Program-made: the position numbers and the translations under genes
Part shown: positions 27,405-35,792 of the stretch, in pieces
Numbering within the stretch: the stretch's first letter is position 1
Layout: each line of letters begins with the position of its first letter
The notes under the pieces: model-generated
What the model saw: the letters and a program-made list of their open reading frames with translations, nothing else
The model's database searches: none
Told to the model about the DNA's origin: nothing
Assembly: GCF_000760215.1 (NCBI RefSeq)
Contig: NZ_JNAW01000001.1
Location: 62,001 to 126,000 of the forward strand
DNA from: Prochlorococcus sp. MIT 0603
GTDB lineage: Bacteria > Cyanobacteriota > Cyanobacteriia > PCC-6307 > Cyanobiaceae
Direction of reading: 5' to 3'
Length of the DNA: 64,000 nt

Positions 27405-28538
27405 ATGTATGTTTTGGGTTTAATGAGTGGTACCAGTGCCGATGGGGTTGATGCCGCTTTGGTGGAGTTTAAAGGTAGATATGACAAACCCAAATGGAAA
27501 TTAATTAATTCCACATCAGTTGAATATCCTAAAAAGTTACAAGAAAAAGTTGTTGCTGCTGGACAAGGAGTGCAATTCAGTGCTGCTGAATGGTTAGAGC
27601 TTTCTGAAAGCATTACTGAGGTTTATTATTCTGCAGCAACTATTTGTGATCCTCAAGGTATTGCAAATGCTATAGGTTGTCATGGTCAAACTGTATTTCA
27701 TAGGCCTCCAAATATTTCTTCTAAAGGAGCTAGTTGTCAGATTCTTCAGGCTCCATTGTTGGCAACTCTTTTAGAAAGAACTGTTATTTATGACTTTCGT
27801 GCAAAAGATCTTGCTTTAGGAGGGCAAGGAGCTCCTTTAACACCCTTCTTAGATAGTGCATTGTTAGATAAAGGTAACGGTTGGCGAGGAGTGCTTAATC
27901 TTGGTGGCATTGCAAACCTTACTTTGATTCCGCCAAGCGTTGGACCTGACAGGAATTGTGAAGTTTTGGGATGGGATTGTGGTCCTGCAAATACTCTTAT
28001 AGATCTTGCTGTGCAAAAGATTACGAATGGTCAATTAAAATACGATTGTGATGGATTAATTGCTTTAGAGGGACACCCTGATTTTGCGGTTATTGATCAA
28101 TGGCTTAAGGAGGATTTTTTTCAAGCTCTCCCTCCGAAGTCTACCGGAAGAGAATATTTTGGAACTCAAGATTTAGAAAGGAGATTGGAGGAGATTAACT
28201 CTGACAATAATAATGATTGGATTGCAACTCTCACTTCTTTTAGTGCTTCGGTTATTTCTCAAGATATACAAAATTTAAACCATCGTTACTCTATTAGGCC
28301 TATTGAATTGTTATTAGCTGGTGGGGGGAGTAAAAACCCTTTTCTTGTTAATGAAATTAGGCGAAGATGCCGAGGGATAAGAATTTCATATATGGATGAT
28401 ATTGGAGTTCCAGTTCAAATAAGAGAAGCCATTGCATTTGCTTTATTGGCATGGTGGAATATTTGTCAAAAACCTTGTAGCAATTTAATAACTGGTGCAG
28501 AAAGACCTGTTGTTCTTGGTAGTTCTGTGAGCCCTTAA
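27405..28538 (+). CDS. anmK: anhydro-N-acetylmuramic acid kinase
   Basis: The kinase converts 1,6-anhydro-MurNAc to MurNAc-6-phosphate during cell-wall recycling. The 377 residues open with [15 protein letters not shown], and contain [32 protein letters not shown] and [10 protein letters not shown], which are the signature motifs of the family. The start codon directly follows the ktrA stop. Cell-wall recycling may be an accidental neighbour of ion transport; the NagZ-like gene at 52098 gives it a logical partner. Confidence 0.96.
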   Translation: MYVLGLMSGTSADGVDAALVEFKGRYDKPKWKLINSTSVEYPKKLQEKVVAAGQGVQFSAAEWLELSESITEVYYSAATICDPQGIANAIGCHGQTVFHRPPNISSKGASCQILQAPLLATLLERTVIYDFRAKDLALGGQGAPLTPFLDSALLDKGNGWRGVLNLGGIANLTLIPPSVGPDRNCEVLGWDCGPANTLIDLAVQKITNGQLKYDCDGLIALEGHPDFAVIDQWLKEDFFQALPPKSTGREYFGTQDLERRLEEINSDNNNDWIATLTSFSASVISQDIQNLNHRYSIRPIELLLAGGGSKNPFLVNEIRRRCRGIRISYMDDIGVPVQIREAIAFALLAWWNICQKPCSNLITGAERPVVLGSSVSP

Positions 28539-28554
28539 AGAATTATTAGGGCTT
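28529..28554. terminator. bidirectional hairpin between anmK and the RHH gene
   Basis: The arms AGCCCT (28530-28535) and AGGGCT (28548-28553) pair around a 12-base loop, followed by TCAAAAATTT. The hairpin sits across both convergent stops, so it may end transcription from both sides. Confidence 0.5.
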
Positions 28555-28845
28555 CAAAAATTTAATTCTCCTTGGTGCACCTCTTAATCTTCTAGCTTGT
28601 TGTCCTTCAAGAGATGATCTGAATTGATCTGTATTAGATGAATCAGCAAGACTTTCTGTATTGGAGAGATTCTTTGATTCCAATCGATCTACGCCCTCTT
28701 GAATAAGAACTTTTGCCATATTGCTTATTGTGCGTGATTCTTTTTCAGCCAAAACAGTTAACCGGTCACAAAGGCTTTCAGGAAGAACTACCTGAACCCT
28801 TGGCGATTTTGGCTTTCCGTTGGATGAATTTTGCCGGGTAGCCAT
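28546..28845 (-). CDS. ribbon-helix-helix (CopG-like) protein
   Basis: The 99-residue protein starts with a basic stretch. Residues about 15-52 (SPRVQVVLPESLCDRLTVLA) look like the strand of an RHH fold, and the next helices (KESRTISNMAKVLIQEGVDRL) complete it. Such proteins bind DNA as dimers. The C-terminal half is polar and ends in ARRLRGAPRRIKF. The genomic partner or target is unknown. It faces the gene at 29054 across a repeat-rich gap. Confidence 0.78.
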   Translation of the reverse strand: MATRQNSSNGKPKSPRVQVVLPESLCDRLTVLAEKESRTISNMAKVLIQEGVDRLESKNLSNTESLADSSNTDQFRSSLEGQQARRLRGAPRRIKFLKP

Positions 28846-28873
28846 GACACAGAAAATGTAACCGGTACTTAAT

Positions 28874-29018
28874 AGTGTACACTTATAGTCAAGGATAGTA
28901 TCCTGTACTATGCTTGTTTCGAGATCAAGCTCTTTCGCTTTTCAAGCAGATGATTGATCTTTTCATTGCAAGTCCTCCTTTTATGTCACCGCTTAAGTTC
29001 TTAAGTTCTTAAGTTCTT
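28874..29018. promoter_or_regulatory. divergent region with palindromes and an 8-bp tandem repeat
   Basis: Between the RHH gene and the next rightward gene lie AGTGTACACT (28874-28883, perfect palindrome), GGATAGTATCC (28893-28903, odd palindrome), and three exact copies of CTTAAGTT (28992-29015) followed by CTT. CTTAAG is itself a palindrome. RHH proteins often bind repeated sites near their own promoters, so this may be an autoregulated control region. That is inference. Confidence 0.4.
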
Positions 29019-29053
29019 CAGTTTTGGCATCTCCTCACCGCAAAGTATTTTCA

Positions 29054-29410
29054 ATGACTAAAAAACCCACACTTCCTGCATCACCTAGCCCTCAAAGATC
29101 AAGTTTAATGACTAGTAATGTCAGAACAAAGGTTCATCAGAACAAACCTAGGAGAGGGAAAGAAAATAGTGATGTATTAGTTTCAGCTGTTATAAGTTCA
29201 TATCTGTTGACACATTTGCATCATGTATTACAAAAAGAAGAAATTTTAGCTTTTAACGAAGGAAGAACTGTTCATGCCGACAACTTTGCACAATTGCGCA
29301 AAGTTCTATGCATGGATGCAAGAAGTATGAGAGATGCTTCTGCCCTAGGTAAGCAAGAGAGAGATTCAGGAAAGTTGTATGAAACAAACTTTGGGCCAAA
29401 AGTTGCTTAA
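29054..29410 (+). CDS. unknown basic protein upstream of a Nif11-like gene
   Basis: I do not recognise this protein. The first 50 residues are basic and Ser/Pro/Gln-rich, probably disordered. The second part is helical: LVSAVISSYLLTHLHHVL, then a polar segment with LRKVLCMDARSMRDASALG. Three starts compete: TTG 29024, ATG 29054, ATG 29108. The last would begin MTSNV, the same five residues as the next protein. I take 29054 as a middle choice. No ribosome binding site decides it. Confidence 0.62.
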   Translation: MTKKPTLPASPSPQRSSLMTSNVRTKVHQNKPRRGKENSDVLVSAVISSYLLTHLHHVLQKEEILAFNEGRTVHADNFAQLRKVLCMDARSMRDASALGKQERDSGKLYETNFGPKVA

Positions 29411-29443
29411 TTGAATAGGGTAAAAGCAGTTGAATATTTTCTA

Positions 29444-29674
29444 ATGACTAGTAATGTTGCAGAGCTATATCAACGGATAGAGGCTGAGCCTGCTTATAGA
29501 AGGGCCCTTTTTCGCCAAGCTCTTCAAAACCCTCAGGGTGCTTTACAGACAATCTCTGAAATTGGAGATGATCTTGGACTACCTGTTACTGCTGAAGAAG
29601 TAAAAGAATATCTGTCTCAACTTGATGATATGGAAACTAAGCAATGGCTTATAAAAGCTAGAGGCGGGCTATGA
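29444..29674 (+). CDS. Nif11-leader-like small protein
   Basis: The 76-residue protein reads like a Nif11-type domain: ELYQRIEAEPAYRRALFRQA, then NPQGAL, then LGLPVTAEEVKEYLSQL. Nif11 domains are leader peptides of some ribosomally made modified peptides, but also occur as free proteins. The chain ends in ARGGL, so a double Gly lies next to the stop and no core peptide follows. The start is ATG 29444; an upstream TTG at 29411 is possible. No lanthipeptide-type enzyme or peptidase-transporter is nearby. Confidence 0.6.
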   Translation: MTSNVAELYQRIEAEPAYRRALFRQALQNPQGALQTISEIGDDLGLPVTAEEVKEYLSQLDDMETKQWLIKARGGL

Positions 29675-29676
29675 AA

Positions 29677-29838
29677 TTATTTTTCTTCTTTTAAGATTGT
29701 TTTTTCTAACGCAGGAATTTGATCGACACCTCGTTTGTCATATCCACCACCACCAGCTAATGTCCAAAAAAACCAATAACTAGGGATCGCTAGCCCTGCG
29801 GCTAATACTAGAGCAGTGATTTGTTCCAGTCTCACCAT
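29677..29838 (-). CDS. 53-residue single-span membrane protein, unknown
   Basis: The ORF on the minus strand starts at 29838 and stops at 29677. Its N-terminal half (LEQITALVLAAGLAIPSYWF) is a membrane span, followed by a Gly-rich loop LAGGGGYDKRG and a charged end. It resembles in build the small subunits of photosynthetic complexes, but I cannot name it. It ends 3 bases after the Nif11-like stop and sits divergent to ABC-F. Confidence 0.58.
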   Translation of the reverse strand: MVRLEQITALVLAAGLAIPSYWFFWTLAGGGGYDKRGVDQIPALEKTILKEEK

Positions 29839-29925
29839 TACTTAAGATCCGGAATGTTTAAAGTTTAGTATTGCAAGTCTGCATACAAGAGCAGTTTAAT
29901 TTTATCTATATGAGGATTTGTCTTA

Positions 29926-31644
29926 GTGATCAGACTTGAACGTGTTAGCAAAATTTATCCAACTGCTGAAGTCCTTAAAGAAATCACTTGGGAAATAAGG
30001 GCTGGACAACGGATCGGATTAGTTGGCATTAATGGTGCAGGTAAATCAACCCAATTGAAGCTTATAGCGGGTTTGGAAGATCCGACGACAGGAGAAGTGA
30101 TATATGAGGGTGAGCCTCGTATAGCTTATTTGCAACAAGAATTTGATGTTGATTTAAATAGGACTGTTAGAGAGGAGTTGTTTCAAGCATTTGCTGATGC
30201 TGCAGATGTTTTAACTCAAAAAAAATCCATCGAACATGATATGGCTTCCCATAGAGCCAAATTAGACAATACTTATCTTAATAATTTAATTAAGGAATTA
30301 GGTAGCCTTCAGATTCGTTTTGAGTCACTACATGGATATGAATTAGAGGCAAAGATTGAGAAATTACTTCCCAAAATTGGTTTTAGCTCTAATGAGGGAG
30401 ATTCTTTAGTTGGGGATTTTTCTGGTGGTTGGCAAATGAGGATTGCATTAGGCAAAATTCTTCTTCAGGATCCTGATCTTTTGTTGTTAGATGAACCTAC
30501 AAACCATTTAGATTTAGATACTATTGAATGGCTAGAGAATTATTTATTAAATCAAAATTCTGCGATGGTAATAATAAGTCATGATAGAAGTTTTCTTGAT
30601 AAGATTTGCACGCATATTGTTAGTACTGAAAGAGGTATATCAAGAACTTATATAGGGAATTATAGTTATTATTTAGAACAAAAAAAACTTGAATTAGATT
30701 CTGCAAAGTCTGCTTTTGAGCGTCAGCAAAAAGAACTTTCATCCCAACAACAATATATTGACAGATTTAGAGCAAGTGCAACCAGAAGTACACAAGCAAA
30801 AAGTAGAGAAAAGTTGTTGACTAAAATAGAAAGAGTAGATTTACCAATTTCAGAGTTAAATAAGCCTATTTTTAATTTTCCAGATGCTCCTAGATCCGGC
30901 AAAAATGTAGTTAAAGTAGATGATTTATCTCATACTTATAATGAAAAAATTATTTTTTTAGGAGCTCAACTAGAAGTTGAACCAGGTAATCATATCGCAA
31001 TTTTAGGTCCTAATGGATCAGGTAAGTCAACCTTGCTTCGCTTAATAATGGGTATAGAAAAACCTGTTGATGGAATAATAGAAATAGGTTCTCATAATGT
31101 TTTTCCTAGTTATTTTGAGCAAAATCAATCTGAAGCACTTAATTTGCAGAAAACCGTTTTAGATACCTTCTTTGATTCAGCTCCAGATTGGACACAAACC
31201 AAAGCAAGATCTTTATTAGGAAGTTTTGGCTTTAGTAATGATGATGTATTTAAAACAGTTTCTGATTTAAGTGGAGGTGAAAAAGCTAGACTTGCATTGG
31301 CTTTAATTATTATTAAACCTTGTAATTTACTTCTTCTAGATGAACCAACTAATCATTTAGATATCCCCGCTAAAGAAATGCTTGAAACTGCAATAAAAGA
31401 TTTTCAGGGAGCCTTACTTGTTGTTTCACATGATCGCTATTTTATTTCAAAGGTAGCGAATACAATAGTTGAAATTAAAGATGGACAATTATATCTTTAC
31501 AGAGGTAATTATGAATATTATAAGGAGAAGAAGATTCAAGAAAAAGAAAAGACTGAGAAATTAATTGCTGAGGCTGAAAGAGAAGCAAAGAGAATAGAAA
31601 AACGAAAATTAAAGAGTAAAAATAAATCCAAGAAAAAGAAATGA
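29926..31644 (+). CDS. ABC-F family ATPase
   Basis: The 572-residue soluble protein has two ABC ATPase domains. The first has GINGAGKST, SGGWQMR and LLLLDEPTNHLD; the second has [24 protein letters not shown] and LLLLDEPTNHLD. The linker between them is long and charged. The C-terminus is a Lys/Glu-rich coil with KSKNKSKKKK. ABC-F proteins act on ribosomes (EttA, Uup types). The start is GTG at 29926. The exact subfamily is open. Confidence 0.93.
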   Translation: MIRLERVSKIYPTAEVLKEITWEIRAGQRIGLVGINGAGKSTQLKLIAGLEDPTTGEVIYEGEPRIAYLQQEFDVDLNRTVREELFQAFADAADVLTQKKSIEHDMASHRAKLDNTYLNNLIKELGSLQIRFESLHGYELEAKIEKLLPKIGFSSNEGDSLVGDFSGGWQMRIALGKILLQDPDLLLLDEPTNHLDLDTIEWLENYLLNQNSAMVIISHDRSFLDKICTHIVSTERGISRTYIGNYSYYLEQKKLELDSAKSAFERQQKELSSQQQYIDRFRASATRSTQAKSREKLLTKIERVDLPISELNKPIFNFPDAPRSGKNVVKVDDLSHTYNEKIIFLGAQLEVEPGNHIAILGPNGSGKSTLLRLIMGIEKPVDGIIEIGSHNVFPSYFEQNQSEALNLQKTVLDTFFDSAPDWTQTKARSLLGSFGFSNDDVFKTVSDLSGGEKARLALALIIIKPCNLLLLDEPTNHLDIPAKEMLETAIKDFQGALLVVSHDRYFISKVANTIVEIKDGQLYLYRGNYEYYKEKKIQEKEKTEKLIAEAEREAKRIEKRKLKSKNKSKKKK

Positions 31645-31660
31645 TAGTTTAAACTTATCA
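31642..31660. terminator. near-palindrome at the end of the ABC-F gene
   Basis: The stop codon begins the arm TGATA, followed by GTTTAAAC and the arm TATCA. No T-run follows, so as a terminator it is weak. The convergent HtrA gene ends at 31692. Confidence 0.3.
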
Positions 31661-31691
31661 GTTCTGGAGTTGCTTAAGCTGAATATTCAAA

Positions 31692-32846
31692 TTATCTTAC
31701 CCTTCTGAATTTACTAATATCTTCTGGTTTAATATTAATTTTAAGAATTCTACTTCTTCTTAAAATAGTGAACTGTATTTCTTTATTTACTCCATTATTA
31801 TTAATAAAATTAACTACATCTTGTGGGTATCTTATTTTTTCTTCATTTACACTCATTATAATATCATTTACCATAAGACCTTCTTTATCTGCAGGTCCAT
31901 TGGGGAGGATATATATAATCAGTGCACCTTGCTTTAACTGATTCTCAAAACGATTACCATCTTCATTTATATTGGCTAGATGCACACCAATCATTGGATG
32001 AATTGCTTTACCTTTTAGTACTAATTGATTGGCAATATTAATTGCTTTATTAATTGGTATTGCAAATCCTAAGCCTGCGCCTGGTCCTGACCTCACTAGT
32101 GTATTAATACCAATAACTTCTCCTTGAGCATTTAATAGGGGGCCTCCAGAATTTCCAGGGTTAATCGCAGCATCTGTTTGGATTAGGTTTAGTCGCTTAT
32201 CTGCAATTCCTAGCTGAGATACATTTCTATTTAGATTGCTGATAATACCTAGAGTTACAGTTTTTTCTAGTCCATATGGATTGCCAACAGCAATGGCCCA
32301 ATCTCCTACTTCTATTTTCTCAGAATTACCTAGGACTGCTTTTGGCCATGGACCAGGTGTGTCTAGTCGAATTACGGCTAGATCTGTAAGCATGTCTTGG
32401 CCAACCACTTTACCCGAAACTCTTTGACCATTTGACAGGCCTACAATTAGTTCATCTGTCCCTTCCACAACATGAGCATTAGTTAGGACGAGACCTTTAG
32501 TTGAAAAAATAACACCGCTGCCTTGACGTCTTTCAATACTAGATTTTGGATATTGAAAATTAGGGATTCCAAAGAATCTTTCAAAATATTCATCTATTAA
32601 AAAACCTTGAGGTAACTTGCTTCTGTTATTAGTTATAACTCTCTTTTTTGTTTCAATAGTTACTACTGCAGGGCCGCTTTTTTTTAAAGCTTCTGAAACA
32701 AATGATTTCTTAGTATAAATTGCATTACTTTTGGCCTCTATTCCCTTAAACATAGGTACTGATAGAGATGGCCTTGCAGGACTTGGTATTCCTAAAGTTA
32801 ATATGTATAGACCAATAAGATAGTGTTTATAGTCACTTTTAATCAT
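31692..32846 (-). CDS. HtrA/Deg-type serine protease
   Basis: The protein is a periplasmic or thylakoid-lumen quality-control protease. The 384 residues begin with a hydrophobic signal segment (YLIGLYILTLGI). The triad is His125 in LTNAHVVEG, Asp155 in TDLAVIRL and Ser233 in GNSGGPLL. One PDZ domain follows at about 280-375. One PDZ domain and the length fit the HhoA/HhoB/HtrA class of cyanobacteria rather than two-PDZ DegP. Confidence 0.93.
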   Translation of the reverse strand: MIKSDYKHYLIGLYILTLGIPSPARPSLSVPMFKGIEAKSNAIYTKKSFVSEALKKSGPAVVTIETKKRVITNNRSKLPQGFLIDEYFERFFGIPNFQYPKSSIERRQGSGVIFSTKGLVLTNAHVVEGTDELIVGLSNGQRVSGKVVGQDMLTDLAVIRLDTPGPWPKAVLGNSEKIEVGDWAIAVGNPYGLEKTVTLGIISNLNRNVSQLGIADKRLNLIQTDAAINPGNSGGPLLNAQGEVIGINTLVRSGPGAGLGFAIPINKAINIANQLVLKGKAIHPMIGVHLANINEDGNRFENQLKQGALIIYILPNGPADKEGLMVNDIIMSVNEEKIRYPQDVVNFINNNGVNKEIQFTILRRSRILKINIKPEDISKFRRVR

Positions 32847-33005
32847 AATTTATTTGATAAAAATTAGACTAGCTTTATATCACTATTTTGATTTAGGATG
32901 ATTCTACTGTTTCTTCTAAATCTTGTAAATTTTTCAAGCAATCTTCATAATTGGTTGAAGACCTTGCTTAGATTTATAGCTCTAAAATAATTTGATGCTT
33001 ATAAA

Positions 33006-33275
33006 ATGATGTTTGGTTCTATTTTCCCATTTTTATACGTCTTAGTTGTCATTGGGCTTTTGTGGAAAGCATTTCAAGTTATGGCAAAAGGTTTTTTTGC
33101 TTTTCAAGAGTTTGATAACCAACAAATTCCTTTAAAGAAAGATCGTACTGGTCAATTTACAATCCACCCTGAATTGCTTAATGAGCAAGGGAAAATTACA
33201 GATGAGGAACTTCTCACTGTTCGTTTTTCTAATGATTTGGATCCTCCTAAGCCAACACAACCTTCTTCTGAATAG
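33006..33275 (+). CDS. DUF2973-like single-span protein
   Basis: The 89-residue protein has one membrane span at about 4-25 (SIFPFLYVLVVIGLLW) and a soluble tail with DRTGQFTIHPELLNEQGK and EELLTVRFS. This looks like the cyanobacterial DUF2973 family, of unknown function; I am only moderately sure of the family name. It lies 54 bases before the next rightward gene. Confidence 0.68.
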   Translation: MMFGSIFPFLYVLVVIGLLWKAFQVMAKGFFAFQEFDNQQIPLKKDRTGQFTIHPELLNEQGKITDEELLTVRFSNDLDPPKPTQPSSE

Positions 33276-33329
33276 ACGATATGAGATTCTTAGTAAGGCA
33301 AGTATTTTTCGAAACTTAAGGGGGTCATT

Positions 33330-33713
33330 TTGGAGCAAAGAACACGTGTTGTCGTAGCAGTCATTAAAACTTTGAGGTTGCCTCCAAGATTTAGATTGCG
33401 ACTCTTAAAGGAAGACCCTGTCCGTCTAGAGCTCAGTCTCACTCCTGCTTATGGGAAAGATCCCATCCAAGTTGGTTTGGTTGAGTCGCTTGACTTGGTT
33501 GCTCGTAGAGATAGAGAGGGAAGGATCCCAAGAGATTTGCAAGGAACTTGGGATTGGACTGTTCGTCATGGGAAGGTCAGTACGGGTGGTTGGAATCCTT
33601 TCCTAAAAGAAGCCTTGCAAACAATGTTTGAGACTGGTCTTCCTGCAATTATTTATGAAGAGCTAACTGGAGAGGAGTATCACCCTGTTGATGGGGCAAG
33701 ACATGTTCGATGA
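33330..33713 (+). CDS. conserved cyanobacterial protein, unknown
   Basis: The 127-residue soluble protein opens with a basic segment (LRLPPRFRLRLLKEDPVR), then a beta-rich stretch, and ends with EELTGEEYHPVDGARHVR. The TTG start is supported by a GGGGG-rich site seven bases upstream. I do not recognise its family. It follows the DUF2973-like gene on the same strand and may be its operon partner. Confidence 0.7.
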   Translation: MEQRTRVVVAVIKTLRLPPRFRLRLLKEDPVRLELSLTPAYGKDPIQVGLVESLDLVARRDREGRIPRDLQGTWDWTVRHGKVSTGGWNPFLKEALQTMFETGLPAIIYEELTGEEYHPVDGARHVR

Positions 33714-33798
33714 ACTTGTTGAATTAACTTTGTTTGTGATTATGATCCCCTTTTTTCTTCTTAACTAGATACAATTTGTTTAATTTCAAAAACAGATC

Positions 33799-33948
33799 AT
33801 GGCACCTGATGATGTTGAACCTCGTTATGGATTTGTCAATTATGCTGAAATTTGGAATGGGAGGCTAGCTATGCTTGGAATAATTGTCGGGTTAAGTACC
33901 GAATTATTAACAGGGCAAGGAATTCTAGGTCAAATTGGCTTTGGTTGA
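33799..33948 (+). CDS. hli: 49-residue high-light-inducible (Hli) protein
   Basis: The small ORF starts with ATG at 33799 and holds the complete Hli motif EIWNGRLAMLGIIVGLSTE, one chlorophyll-binding helix. It has a short N-terminus (APDDVEPRYGFVNYA) and GQGILGQIGFG at the end, as in typical short cyanobacterial Hli proteins. It contrasts with the long form at 4055. xseA follows 45 bases later. Confidence 0.93.
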   Translation: MAPDDVEPRYGFVNYAEIWNGRLAMLGIIVGLSTELLTGQGILGQIGFG

Positions 33949-33993
33949 TTTCGAAATTTCAAACTTTTTGGTTGGTTTCTGATTAATTAGATT

Positions 33994-35148
33994 TTGGATA
34001 CTGAAACACTCCCAAATTTTTCTATTGCTGAGTTAAATGAAGCGATAGGAAAACTTCTATCAAGGGGCTTTGCTCCCAAATTTTTATTGCATGGTTCAGT
34101 ATCCAAGTCTCAATTGAAAAATGGTCATCTATGGCTCACTCTGACCGATGGTAAAGCAACTGTATCAGCCGTTATATGGTCTTCAATATTGAAAAACCTT
34201 GATTTTCGTCCTAATGAAAAAGATGGTGTTGAAATATTTGGCAAATTAAATTTTTGGGAGACTAGAGCAACTTTAGTTGTTCAAGTAATCAATATTAGGC
34301 CTACTCTTTCAACAGTTTTAAGACAATTTGAACTAGCCAGAAACGTTTTACTTCAAGAAGGTTTGATAGATCTTGAGAAGAGTAGACCATTGCCTAAATT
34401 CCCCAATGCCATTGCTATTTTAACAAGTGTGCCAAGCTCAGCTTATGCAGATATGATTCGAACTGCAAAAGAGCGCTGGCCCCTCACAAAGTTGTTAATT
34501 TTTCCTATACCAGTTCAAGGTGATGTATCACGGAAAATCCAATTAGTTTTAAAGCATCTGTCTTATAGATACAAGGAATTAGATTTTCAAGCACTTGTTT
34601 TAGCAAGAGGTGGAGGGAGTAGGGAGGATTTAATGGTTTTTGATGATGAGGAGTTATGTAGACAATTGGCAAAATTCCCAGTACCAGTGATAACAGGTAT
34701 TGGCCATGAAGATGATTTAACTGTTGCTGATCTTGTTGCTGATCATAGATCCTCAACTCCTACAGCATCAATAGTAGATTTATTACCTAGTAGAGAAATT
34801 GCAAAAAGCCATTGTGCGCAGATTAGACAAAGATACAAAGATTACTTTACTTGGATTATTCAAAATAAAAGTAATAATCTTTTAGAAAGAATGAGGATTT
34901 TATCTAATAATTCACCTATCAAATTGTTGAACACAAAGAGAGACCTTCTCTTGCAAAAGAAACAATTATTACAAGCATTATCACCTAAGCAGATTTTAAA
35001 TAGGGGTTTCTGTATAGTACGCAATAGTCAGAATATGACATTAAATACTATTAAGAATGTTATAGTTGGTGATTCATTAATGATTGAATTTAGCAATGGG
35101 AAGATTCAAACTATTGTAAAATCTATTTCCAATAAAATAAATCGTTAA
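33994..35148 (+). CDS. xseA: exodeoxyribonuclease VII large subunit
   Basis: The nuclease degrades single-stranded DNA. The 384 residues show an N-terminal OB-fold (LHGSVSKSQLKNGHLWLTL) and the catalytic core with ALVLARGGGSREDL, ITGIGHEDDLTVADLVADH and SSTPTAS, all family hallmarks. The start is TTG at 33994. The stop TAA overlaps the ATG of xseB, which indicates coupling. Confidence 0.95.
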   Translation: MDTETLPNFSIAELNEAIGKLLSRGFAPKFLLHGSVSKSQLKNGHLWLTLTDGKATVSAVIWSSILKNLDFRPNEKDGVEIFGKLNFWETRATLVVQVINIRPTLSTVLRQFELARNVLLQEGLIDLEKSRPLPKFPNAIAILTSVPSSAYADMIRTAKERWPLTKLLIFPIPVQGDVSRKIQLVLKHLSYRYKELDFQALVLARGGGSREDLMVFDDEELCRQLAKFPVPVITGIGHEDDLTVADLVADHRSSTPTASIVDLLPSREIAKSHCAQIRQRYKDYFTWIIQNKSNNLLERMRILSNNSPIKLLNTKRDLLLQKKQLLQALSPKQILNRGFCIVRNSQNMTLNTIKNVIVGDSLMIEFSNGKIQTIVKSISNKINR

Positions 35149-35456
35149 TGTCAAATTCAAATTCAATCAATAAAAACTCTAAATTTGTACGCTCAAAAGA
35201 TGTTAAAATATCACATAAAGAATCAAAGAAAAAAGATCTTCTTCTAAGTATATCAAAATTATCTTATGAAGACTCTTTAAAAGAATTAGATTTGATTATT
35301 AGTAAACTTCATAATCAATCTTTGCTTGTTGAAGAGTTAGAAGAAAATTATCTTCTTGCAACTCTATACCTAGAGCATTGTGAGCTTCTTTTAGATAATG
35401 TTGAACAAAAAGTGATAGAGTTTGACTCTAGTAAAATTGAATCTTATAGTGATTAA
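35148..35456 (+). CDS. xseB: exodeoxyribonuclease VII small subunit
   Basis: The 102-residue protein carries the XseB region LSYEDSLKELDLIISKLHNQ and LEENYLLATLYLEHCELLL, which forms a helical partner for XseA. The N-terminal 35 residues are Ser/Lys-rich and variable. It is coupled to xseA through TAATG. Confidence 0.92.
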   Translation: MSNSNSINKNSKFVRSKDVKISHKESKKKDLLLSISKLSYEDSLKELDLIISKLHNQSLLVEELEENYLLATLYLEHCELLLDNVEQKVIEFDSSKIESYSD

Positions 35457-35789
35457 TTATTCAGTCTCTTCTGCTGAAATATCAATAGTAGCAGAACTCG
35501 CTGGTATATTAGCCTTTGAATATTGATCTCCATTCACTGTTTCCTTTGAGCCGCATATAGGACATGATTCTGAATTAGAGAAATAAGTAGATCCGCAATT
35601 TTTACAATTGCGCATGTTAGATTTCAATTTTTTCCAACTGAACCAGGCTAGACCGCTAATTACTAACGTAGAAATTAAAAAAACTACTATTATACTGCCA
35701 GCGATATCTATAAAAAATCTTCCTATTGAAGTAGGAAATATAAAAAGAAAAATAATTAATAACCAAAATATTGTGTTATTTCTATACAT
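35457..35789 (-). CDS. membrane protein with zinc ribbon, unknown
   Basis: The 110-residue protein has two membrane spans (about 8-22 and 28-50) and then a soluble domain with NCKNCGSTYFSNSESCPICG, four cysteines as two CxxC pairs about 15 apart, a zinc ribbon. The acidic C-terminus is short. No family is recognised. It starts 3 bases after the YihY stop and so probably belongs to the same transcript. Confidence 0.75.
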   Translation of the reverse strand: MYRNNTIFWLLIIFLFIFPTSIGRFFIDIAGSIIVVFLISTLVISGLAWFSWKKLKSNMRNCKNCGSTYFSNSESCPICGSKETVNGDQYSKANIPASSATIDISAEETE

Positions 35790-35792
35790 TAT

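Noticed and set aside
28992-29018. CTTAAGTT copies as a CRISPR-like array
   Set aside because: Units of eight bases without spacers are not CRISPR repeats, and no cas gene is near.
29444-29674. Prochlorosin precursor
   Set aside because: There is no core peptide with Ser/Thr/Cys after the double glycine and no LanM nearby, so only a Nif11-like call is made.
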